DNA of 5,904 nucleotides from Candidatus Pacearchaeota archaeon UBA284 (GTDB taxonomy: Archaea; Nanobdellota; Nanobdellia; Pacearchaeales; UBA284). The stretch is from the NCBI GenBank assembly GCA_002499185.1, contig DAKN01000021.1, forward strand, positions 1-5,904, given 5' to 3'. Made by a program: the position numbers and the translations under genes. The notes beneath the pieces were generated by a model that had not been told where the DNA came from, made no database searches, and worked only from the letters and a program-made list of their open reading frames with translations. The stretch's first letter is position 1. Each line of letters opens with the position of its first letter. Positions 1 to 5,347 of this stretch are shown here, in pieces.

Positions 1-764
1 GGGATTGTTATTTTTTCATTTTCACATATTGGATAATAAAATTTCTCAGGAGTCAAGGAATAATCATAACAAGAAACAACATTAAAACTTGCTTTTGTGT
101 TTGCTTGAGAATATTCTGAATCTGCTTTTGTAATAAAATTTAATTCATAATTTCCTATAATATTGCAAGGTGTATTAATATAAGCATATAATTTTTGTGA
201 GCTATTTGGTGCTAGTGTAAATTTTGTTAAACTTAAATTGGTCCATATTGATGCAACGCCATCTGCTCTTATATTATAATTTTCTAAATATTTGCCATTG
301 TTAAATACTGTTAACATTATCTGTTTTTGTTCACAAGAACATATTGTTTGTGTGACCGGTTCTGCAATTATTTTGGTATCGTGGCAATTTTCAACAACTA
401 TCTCTTGTTTTACTGTTTTAACTGTTGTGCCATCAGAAACTTTTATTTCCATATTATATAATCCTGGAGAAATTTTTGTTGATGGTGTAATATAAGTATA
501 TATTACCTGTGTTTGATAGGGTTCAAGATAAAATCCTACTGGAACTGTTGTTGCAAAATTATTTGCGCTTCCTGCTTGTGTTACTGAAAAAGATCCTGCT
601 GTTGTTGATGAAACAGCTGTTGAAATTAAAATAGTGCTTGCAGGACAAACAGCGTTTGTTGTTAAATTAGTATTAACATAAAATTCTGCATTTACATTAT
701 GTGCGTTTGCTATTAACAAAACCGCAAATGCGAAAAACATTAAAAACAAAAATTGTTTTTTCAT
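1..764 (-). CDS. Secreted surface protein with Cys-marked NEW3-like repeats (C-terminus beyond window edge)
   Basis: The frame is open from an ATG at 764-762 to the left edge, giving 254 residues with no stop, so this is the N-terminal part of a longer protein. It begins MKKQFLFLMFFAFAVLL, a Sec signal peptide with likely cleavage after VNA (residue 26). The mature part is rich in Thr, Asn and beta-strand-like segments and looks like tandem NEW3/COG1470-type beta-sandwich units. Cysteines recur at 40, 127, 142, 144, 200, 232 and 247; 127/142 and 232/247 repeat with a period of exactly 105 residues. In units 1 and 2 the segments before C127 and C232 align (YLEPYQTQVIYTYI with TLAPNSSQKLYAYI). 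N-glycosylation sequons occur at N33, N176 and N187. Its signal-peptide start is nearly identical to that of the next surface gene (980-2326). It is probably an extracellular structural or adhesive protein. The role is inferred; the presence of the gene and its secretion are well supported. Confidence 0.85.
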   Translation of the reverse strand, partial: MKKQFLFLMFFAFAVLLIANAHNVNAEFYVNTNLTTNAVCPASTILISTAVSSTTAGSFSVTQAGSANNFATTVPVGFYLEPYQTQVIYTYITPSTKISPGLYNMEIKVSDGTTVKTVKQEIVVENCHDTKIIAEPVTQTICSCEQKQIMLTVFNNGKYLENYNIRADGVASIWTNLSLTKFTLAPNSSQKLYAYINTPCNIIGNYELNFITKADSEYSQANTKASFNVVSCYDYSLTPEKFYYPICENEKITI

Positions 765-768
765 TTTA
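742..768. repeat. 27-bp direct repeat over a start codon, copy 1
   Basis: This 27-bp stretch is identical to 2304-2330. It covers four bases upstream of the ATG plus the first seven codons and part of the eighth (MKKQFLF) of the truncated surface gene. An 11-bp identical block (gcaaatgcgaa) further into both signal peptides lies at 724-734 and 2283-2293, offset by one codon. The identity at nucleotide level suggests common descent or strong constraint on the initiation region. Confidence 0.9.
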
Positions 769-818
769 TTAATTTTAAATTTCCCTTACCTTTTTGACTA
801 TAATTAAAAGAAAAATGT

Positions 819-835
819 CTTTTAAAAGCATTATG
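819..835 (-). promoter_or_regulatory. Possible TATA box for the truncated surface gene
   Basis: Read on the minus strand, CTTTTAAAAG (828-819) lies about 60 bases upstream of the ATG at 764. Initiation about 25 bases downstream would fall near 797, giving a leader of roughly 33 bases. The flanking BRE position is not purine-rich, and other A/T-rich candidates (797-808, 838-848) compete, so this assignment is weak. A GGTAAGGG-like stretch at about 782-790 is too far from the ATG (about 20 bases) to be a convincing Shine-Dalgarno site. Confidence 0.3.
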
Positions 836-940
836 GTAATAAAAAGGTTATTTTCAAAATGTGTATTTCATTAAATTAATTCCGAAGATAATTTTTAATA
901 AATTTTCTTTTTTTGAGTATAAAAGAATAATAAAATATAA

Positions 941-970
941 TAAAAAAAAGAAAAAAGAAAAAAAATAAAA
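941..970 (-). terminator. Archaeal U-tract terminator after the 448-aa surface gene
   Basis: Ten bases past the TAA stop of the 980-2326 gene, the minus-strand transcript enters an almost uninterrupted U-rich run (U5-U8 blocks broken by single C or A bases) of about 30 bases. No stem precedes it. Archaeal RNA polymerases are known to terminate at such oligo-U tracts without a hairpin. It separates the gene from the downstream surface gene, which would then need its own promoter in the remaining roughly 170 bases. Confidence 0.55.
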
Positions 971-979
971 ATTTCTTAT

Positions 980-2326
980 TTAGTAATAACTTTCTTCCAC
1001 CTTAGCGTTTTTCTTCTTAGTCAATAAGACAATCAACAATACAACGATAATCAAAGCTAAGACAATTCCTGCAATCATTAAGATTGTTTTCATGTCCCAT
1101 GTTGCTTTTGATCCTTCAACAGATGCTGTTAAGTTTATCGTTTTTGAATTTGCTCCGGAAGTTGCTTTTATTGTGAAGATATGATCTCCATTAACTGCAT
1201 TTTCCTTTACAACAAGATAAACTGTTGCTGTTTTTGATTCTCCTGGTGCCAATGTTATTACAGAAGGATTAACTTGGTTTGATGCCCATTCTTCTGTTCC
1301 CAAAGCAGCTAATGTTAGTGTAATTGTGCTTGTTGTTGGATTTGAAACCATTACACTAAATGCAGTTCCTTTTCCTGCTTCAACATTGCTTTTAGCATTG
1401 TAAGCTGAAAGTTCGAAACCTGCTGCAGTTGTTGTATCTTGACTTCCTGTGCCTGTTGAATCTGTTGTTTGTCCTTTCTCAACATAGATTGTTTTAACAA
1501 CTTTATCTGAAAGGCTATTACCGAAAGCTTCTATCTCCAAAAGATAAATTCCGGATTTTGTATTTTCAGGTATTGTTAATGCAATCCTTGCTAATTGAGA
1601 ATCTTCTTTATCACAGCCGCTGCTGCAATCATCTTCAGATGCCAAATCACCAAGATAAACTGTTCTGCTTATTCCAAGTTCTCTTACAAAGGCTTTTACA
1701 AAGATATCATCTACTTCGTGGTTTCCAATGTTTTTTACAACAACATCAACATAAACAGTATTTCCTGCTATTATTGGCATTGTTCCAAAAACTTCAGCAT
1801 TCAAAATTTTAATTTGGTTTGCTGTTCTTTGGACTATTGTATCTATATCTGCACTTTCGATTCCAGTCAATGTTCTTTTCTGGGTTATCTTTACATGTAA
1901 GGTATAGGTATCTAATGCATCCAAATCATTTGGAAGTTGCATATTCAATGTTTTTGTATAAACATTTCCTGCAAATACATCGAATTGAGATGTTTTTACT
2001 TCTATGTCGTCATGATAGCCAGAAATCCAGACCTTTATTTGTACGTTGGATAAATCTTCCCCTGGAACAAAGACAACCTTGATTGGCATTTCATTACCTC
2101 TTTCCAAAGCAGCTACTGCAAGTTGTTCTGTGTTACAATTCCAGAAAGTTAATCCAGGTACTTGTACACAATCTCCTTGAAATACGCTATTGCCTTCAAT
2201 CAAAACAGACATGCTGTTAATGCTTGGTTGTTCTGTCAAATTCCAAGAATCTGCTTTAACTGCACTTGTTAAAAGAAGAATTGCAAATGCGAATGCTAAG
2301 ACAAAAAACAAAAATTGTTTTTTCAT
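980..2326 (-). CDS. Membrane-anchored S-layer-like surface protein with CARDB/NEW3-type domains
   Basis: This complete 448-residue protein begins with a Sec signal peptide (MKKQFLFFVLAFAFAILLLTSAVKA, cleavage near residue 25). Residues 27-170 form an N-terminal domain with C53 and C64 and the segment VWISGYHDDIEV. Residues about 172-283 form a CARDB/Ig-like domain (AGNTVYVDVVVKNIGNHEVDD). A Thr/Ser/Gly-rich linker spans 285-302, and 303-403 is a NEW3-like domain with the typical TLAPGESKTATVYLVV. A transmembrane helix at 413-436 is followed by KKK and a short acidic tail, so the chain should face outward and be held by its C-terminus. Sequons occur at N29 and N398. The N-terminal ERGNEMPIKV...GYHDDIEV...TLNMQLP pattern resembles proteins labelled 'putative S-layer protein' in DPANN genomes. 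That match is from memory and is the weaker part of the call; the topology is firm. An alternative is an adhesin or a membrane-tethered accessory envelope protein. Promoter and leader lie at 2360-2434. Confidence 0.88.
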   Translation of the reverse strand: MKKQFLFFVLAFAFAILLLTSAVKADSWNLTEQPSINSMSVLIEGNSVFQGDCVQVPGLTFWNCNTEQLAVAALERGNEMPIKVVFVPGEDLSNVQIKVWISGYHDDIEVKTSQFDVFAGNVYTKTLNMQLPNDLDALDTYTLHVKITQKRTLTGIESADIDTIVQRTANQIKILNAEVFGTMPIIAGNTVYVDVVVKNIGNHEVDDIFVKAFVRELGISRTVYLGDLASEDDCSSGCDKEDSQLARIALTIPENTKSGIYLLEIEAFGNSLSDKVVKTIYVEKGQTTDSTGTGSQDTTTAAGFELSAYNAKSNVEAGKGTAFSVMVSNPTTSTITLTLAALGTEEWASNQVNPSVITLAPGESKTATVYLVVKENAVNGDHIFTIKATSGANSKTINLTASVEGSKATWDMKTILMIAGIVLALIIVVLLIVLLTKKKNAKVEESYY

Positions 2327-2330
2327 TTTA
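2304..2330. repeat. 27-bp direct repeat over a start codon, copy 2
   Basis: This is the exact copy of 742-768, again covering the four bases upstream and the first codons of a surface protein gene on the minus strand. Similarity drops quickly upstream: the palindromic leader of this copy is absent from copy 1. Confidence 0.9.
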
Positions 2331-2359
2331 GATTTATTTTATTTTGCTATTTAAATTTA

Positions 2360-2397
2360 CAAATTTGAATTCAAATTTGCCCCTTAGCGCAAATTTG
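2360..2397 (-). promoter_or_regulatory. Palindromic leader with alternative hairpins / possible operator
   Basis: The self-complementary octamer CAAATTTG occurs three times (2360-2367, 2372-2379, 2390-2397). The first two, joined by AATT, form a perfect 20-bp palindrome at 2360-2379. The second and third form a 9-bp stem (2372-2380 with 2389-2397) around an 8-base loop rich in C (plus strand). Because copy 2 is used in both, the two structures exclude each other. The element lies between the predicted start point (near 2398) and the ATG at 2326 of the surface protein gene, so it could act as a DNA operator for a dimeric regulator or as a switching RNA leader. The function is inferred; the symmetry is plainly visible. 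Confidence 0.6.
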
Positions 2398-2420
2398 TTA
2401 TCATCCTAAGATAATTTTCC

Positions 2421-2434
2421 TTTAAAAATCTTTG
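2421..2434 (-). promoter_or_regulatory. BRE/TATA promoter of the 448-aa surface protein gene
   Basis: On the minus strand, CAAAGATTTTTAAAGG gives a purine-rich BRE (CAAAGA, 2434-2429) followed by a TATA box (TTTTTAAA, 2428-2421), close to the archaeal consensus. Transcription would begin about 25 bases downstream, near 2398, leaving a leader of about 70 bases that contains the 2360-2397 palindrome. A second A/T-rich candidate (TATAAAAAAAG, 2526-2516) lies further upstream and has a poorer BRE. Confidence 0.55.
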
Positions 2435-2590
2435 CCCTTTATCGACGGTGTTGTTACTGTGTGCAGGTAAATGGGGCTTTTAGAGTTATTATTAAAGGAA
2501 TATATTCTTTATCTTTTTTTATAGCGATGTGATGAAATTTGCCCTGAAGGTAATTACAAATTCTAAGAAAGGATAATTATTAATGATATT
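2435..2590. other. Intergenic region with no identified gene
   Basis: I find no supported gene here. The stretch at 2441-2478 is visibly richer in G and C than its surroundings. The sequence TTTGCCC appears in the same orientation at 2376-2382, 2431-2437 and 2538-2544; the first and last share the 10-mer AAATTTGCCC. A plus-strand T-rich run sits at 2507-2520 with no plus-strand gene before it. No clear U-tract terminator follows the AP endonuclease gene on the minus strand, so some read-through toward the surface gene is possible. Confidence 0.4.
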
Positions 2591-3382
2591 TTATTTATTA
2601 ATATCATCCCATATCTTTTTTCCCTTTATGGCATCATTCCAATTATCTGGACTTTCATTAATAATTACTCCTGAAAAATTATGCTTTTTGAATAATGGAA
2701 GAATATTATTCCAATTTTCTTTTGAAGTAACTAAATGTTTTCTTTCTCCTTTTGCTGTAAATTCAATTCCGGAAAAGTGGCAATGTAATTCTGTTATTTT
2801 TTCTTTTTTTAATTTTTCAAAAATTTCATTATAATCTACTTTTCCACCATATCTTGCTTTTAAATGTGCAAAATCTACACAAAAGAAACATCCTGTTTCC
2901 CTATATAATCTAAGCAATTCATCAATGTCCCCAAATTGGCTTGGTTTTCCTGTTGTTTCTGGAGCTAATTTTACATTCCATTCTTTTTTCTTGATGTATT
3001 CCTGCATTTCAATAATTTCTTTCCTTACTCTTCCGTAAACTTCTTCCTTATTATCTTTTCCATAAAATGCTGGATGGAAAACAACATATTTTGCTCCGAG
3101 ATAGTGTGCACGTTCGCAAGAATCAAGAATTCTTTTTTTGCTCATAAAAATTTTTCTTTTATCTTCTGAATTAAGATTAATATAATAAGGGGCATGGATA
3201 CTTAATTTAATATTAAGTTTTTTTGCAAGTTCTCCGATTTTTTTTGATTGTTCATTTGTTAAATTAATTCCGTATGTAAATTCTATTTCTGCAGCACACA
3301 ATCCATCTTCTTTGAGTTTCGGCAATGCCTCAATTGGTGGCATTCCAAATCCTCCAGGTCCGAATTTTAAGTTATCTTTCAT
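2591..3382 (-). CDS. nfo: Endonuclease IV-like AP endonuclease (TIM barrel, AP endonuclease family 2)
   Basis: This 263-residue protein fits the xylose isomerase-like TIM-barrel fold of endonuclease IV (family size about 270-290). Endonuclease IV cuts the DNA backbone 5' to abasic sites using a trinuclear zinc centre. Candidate metal ligands appear in the family order: H63 (SIHAPY), H103 (VFHPAF), E142 (APETTGK), D170 and H173 (VDFAHLKAR), H200 or H202 (ELHCHFSG), H216 (GERKHL) and E243 (INESPD). The E. coli Asp-x-His pair (D229/H231) appears as Glu-x-x-His (E213/H216), which I recall as usual for archaeal members (HFSGIE...GE..H). The opening KFGPGGFG is also typical of that archaeal branch. 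It lies 33 bp downstream of the DNA ligase gene on the same strand with no terminator or clear promoter between, so co-transcription is likely. Abasic-site incision in base excision repair is the probable role. Another TIM-barrel hydrolase or isomerase is less likely. Confidence 0.85.
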   Translation of the reverse strand: MKDNLKFGPGGFGMPPIEALPKLKEDGLCAAEIEFTYGINLTNEQSKKIGELAKKLNIKLSIHAPYYINLNSEDKRKIFMSKKRILDSCERAHYLGAKYVVFHPAFYGKDNKEEVYGRVRKEIIEMQEYIKKKEWNVKLAPETTGKPSQFGDIDELLRLYRETGCFFCVDFAHLKARYGGKVDYNEIFEKLKKEKITELHCHFSGIEFTAKGERKHLVTSKENWNNILPLFKKHNFSGVIINESPDNWNDAIKGKKIWDDINK

Positions 3383-3415
3383 TTTATTTGATTATTTATT
3401 TTCACTTATTCTTTT

Positions 3416-5176
3416 TTATTTTCCCATTGTTACAACTTTTGTTCTTGTCTGCATATCAAATAGTGAAATTACTTCTTTAACAGTAGTTGTGTCTTCAGGA
3501 TTTTTGTCGCGAATCCATCCCTGGATTCTTGGAAAACGCAAAGCATAGCCCGTATCTGATTCTGATTTTTTTCCTGCTGTATGGATTGGGCTTTTTGTAA
3601 TTTCATCAGCCATTACTGTAAAAACATATTTAGGAGAACAATAAACATCTGGTTCTATAATTGTATCAACCCGAATTGGTTTTCTTTCAACTTTTATTTT
3701 ATCGATTAATTTTCTTATTTCAAGCCATTTTTCTTCTGTTAACCCCGAACCAATTTTACAAATACTTTTGAACATATCTTTTTTCTCATCATAAACAGCC
3801 CCAAGCAAGGCACCAATTCCGAATTTTGCTCTCATGCCCCTTCCCTTAAAATATCCAATAATAACTACATCAATCGTGTCTTTTAATTCTCCTTTGTAAC
3901 TTCTTTTTAATTTAATCCAGTTAAAATTTCTGCCCCCGGCTTGATAGGGCGAGTCAAGTCTTTTTGCCATAATTCCTTCTGTTCCTTTTTCAATATTTTC
4001 TTCAAAAAATTTCTCAAGTTTTTTTGGATCATCTGTAATTATCTTTTCTGCTTCTCGGATTGTAAATCCTTTTTTTATTATCTTGGATAATATATCTCTT
4101 CTATAGACATAAGGCTCTTCTGTAATATCTTTTCCATCAAGATAAAGCAAATCAAATGAAAATAAAACCAAGGGATATTCTTTTGCCTGTTCATCTACTC
4201 CGTGTTTTCTTTTTCTTGTTATTGTAACCTGGAATGGAAAAAATTCATTGCTTTCTTCATTAAATGCAACTGCTTCTCCTTCACCAATTGCAGATTTTGC
4301 TTTTATTTGTTCTTTTATTCCTTTTACAATATCTGGAAACATGTGTGTCATTCTTTCAAGATTTCTAGAAAAAAGCTCAACTTTTCCATCTTGCAAATGC
4401 CATTGAATTCTTAAACCATCATATTTTGTTTCGACTGCACATTTTCCAATTTTTTCAATAATTTCTTTTGGTGTGGGTAATCTTTCGGCAAGTGCCATTC
4501 TTATTGGAGCTCCGACTTTTATTTTAAAATCTTTAATACCTTTTTCTCCTTTTTCAAATAAAGTCTTAGCCACAAGGCCAAGATCTGAACATAAGTTATA
4601 TGCTTGTTCTATCTGTTGTCTTAATGATCTGTCTTCACGAAAAACTTTTGCTAGCGAATCCATAACAGTTGGATCTCCCACACCTAATCTAAGACTTCCA
4701 AGAACAAATCTGACAAGATACTTTGCTTCTTTTCCAGAACAGCTATGTAAAATCCCAGTAAGCATATCTATTTTTCTAGAATTGCTTCCTTCACCGGATG
4801 TTTTTGCTATTTTGAGCAATGAATCATAAACTTCGTTAATTGTTTGGCTTTTTGATTTAAATAATGTGGGTTGTTTAACAGAAAGAATTTCTTCTGCAAC
4901 CAATCCAAAATCTCCTTTCTTTTTATAAAGCGCTTCAATTTTAATTTCAGAAATGCTTGAAGCCTTTGCCAATGCTTTTTCAACCATTTTTTCAGCTATC
5001 CCTAATTCAACCCCATGAAAACTAGGTAAAATGTGTTCTTGAAAAAAATAAACAATTTTATCTACTTCATTTGCACTGGATTTTTTTAAACATTCGCTTA
5101 AAATGTCGAACATCTCAAGTCTTTTTGATGTTATTTCTATTTTTTCAAAAGTATTACTTAATTGTGAAAAAAGCAT
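3416..5176 (-). CDS. lig: ATP-dependent DNA ligase (archaeal LigI type)
   Basis: This complete 586-residue protein is the usual size for archaeal replicative/repair ligases. It seals nicks by transferring AMP from ATP to an active-site lysine and then to the DNA 5'-phosphate. The N-terminal DNA-binding domain (about 1-215) contains GEGSNSRKIDML (128-139) and VLGSLRLGVGDPT (158-170). The adenylation domain has motif I KYDG with nucleophile K251, motif Ia SRNLERMT (270-277), motif III EGEAVAF (299-305), motif IIIa FSFDLLYLDGKD (339-350), motif IV EGIMAKR (400-406) and motif V WIKLKRSY (420-427). The OB-fold domain follows and ends with motif VI RFPRIQGWIRDK (547-558). All catalytic motifs are intact. 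The start is supported by the family-like opening FSQLSNTFEKIEITSKRLE. It is the first gene of a likely two-gene repair operon with the AP endonuclease. It also presumably joins Okazaki fragments if it is the only ligase, which cannot be seen here. Confidence 0.97.
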   Translation of the reverse strand: MLFSQLSNTFEKIEITSKRLEMFDILSECLKKSSANEVDKIVYFFQEHILPSFHGVELGIAEKMVEKALAKASSISEIKIEALYKKKGDFGLVAEEILSVKQPTLFKSKSQTINEVYDSLLKIAKTSGEGSNSRKIDMLTGILHSCSGKEAKYLVRFVLGSLRLGVGDPTVMDSLAKVFREDRSLRQQIEQAYNLCSDLGLVAKTLFEKGEKGIKDFKIKVGAPIRMALAERLPTPKEIIEKIGKCAVETKYDGLRIQWHLQDGKVELFSRNLERMTHMFPDIVKGIKEQIKAKSAIGEGEAVAFNEESNEFFPFQVTITRKRKHGVDEQAKEYPLVLFSFDLLYLDGKDITEEPYVYRRDILSKIIKKGFTIREAEKIITDDPKKLEKFFEENIEKGTEGIMAKRLDSPYQAGGRNFNWIKLKRSYKGELKDTIDVVIIGYFKGRGMRAKFGIGALLGAVYDEKKDMFKSICKIGSGLTEEKWLEIRKLIDKIKVERKPIRVDTIIEPDVYCSPKYVFTVMADEITKSPIHTAGKKSESDTGYALRFPRIQGWIRDKNPEDTTTVKEVISLFDMQTRTKVVTMGK

Positions 5177-5235
5177 ATTTTAACAATGGGTTTTTGGTTT
5201 TTATTTCTTTCTGAGAAGTCGCGTGTGACTGCACT

Positions 5236-5249
5236 CTTTAAAGAAATAT
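5236..5249 (-). promoter_or_regulatory. Possible TATA/BRE for the ligase-AP endonuclease transcript
   Basis: On the minus strand, ATATTT followed by CTTTAAAG (5249-5236) has the same CTTTAAA core as the nitroreductase promoter on the other strand. Predicted initiation is about 25 bases downstream (near 5214), leaving a leader of about 37 bases before the ATG at 5176. No Shine-Dalgarno-like GGAGG or GGTG lies just before the ATG. The BRE match is poor, hence the low confidence. Confidence 0.35.
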
Positions 5250-5310
5250 TAAGGCATAAAACCTTACCAACAATCGCCATTTACTATTCAGGGCGATGAT
5301 AGATAATATA

Positions 5311-5326
5311 CAGAAATCTTTAAAAT
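5311..5326 (+). promoter_or_regulatory. BRE/TATA promoter giving a leaderless nitroreductase mRNA
   Basis: CAGAAAT followed by CTTTAAAAT (TATA at 5318-5326) matches the archaeal BRE-TATA layout. The TATA centre is about 26 bases before the ATG at 5348, the normal archaeal distance from TATA to transcription start. The transcript should therefore begin at or within a few bases of the start codon, which fits the absence of a Shine-Dalgarno sequence and supports this ATG. Confidence 0.6.
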
Positions 5327-5347
5327 CTTGAAATTATATAATAAAAC

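Larger units (their letters stand above)
5177..5347. other. Divergent intergenic region between ligase and nitroreductase genes
   Basis: These 171 bp must hold both promoters. Besides the two TATA candidates there are small inverted repeats: TAAGG/CCTTA (5250-5254 with 5262-5266) and ATCGCC/GGCGAT (5273-5278 with 5292-5297, loop of 13). The latter sits just upstream of the nitroreductase BRE and could be a regulator site, but six base pairs is little evidence. No RNA gene is apparent. Confidence 0.45.

Noticed and set aside
292..495. Plus-strand open frame opposite the truncated surface gene
   Set aside because: The minus-strand frame is continuous through this region, with a signal peptide and repeat structure. 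The plus-strand translation has no family features.
1558..2082. Overlapping plus-strand open frames opposite the 448-aa surface protein
   Set aside because: They are antisense shadows with biased, low-complexity translations. The minus-strand gene has a signal peptide, recognisable domains and a membrane anchor.
2507..2522. Plus-strand T-rich run that could be a terminator
   Set aside because: No plus-strand gene or promoter precedes it. In A/T-rich DNA such runs are common.
2529..2547. C box-like GTGATGA followed by CTGA, as in an archaeal C/D box guide RNA
   Set aside because: Only a C box and one D-like box are present, with an 8-base spacer. No C' box and second D box follow, and no closing stem was found.
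2583..2607. 8-bp inverted repeat around the AP endonuclease stop codon (2583-2590 with 2600-2607)
   Set aside because: It has a single G-C pair, is partly coding, and is not followed by a U-tract on the minus strand. It is easily due to chance.
4202..4829. Plus-strand open frames opposite the ligase
   Set aside because: They lie antisense to strongly conserved ligase motifs, and their translations show no recognisable domain.
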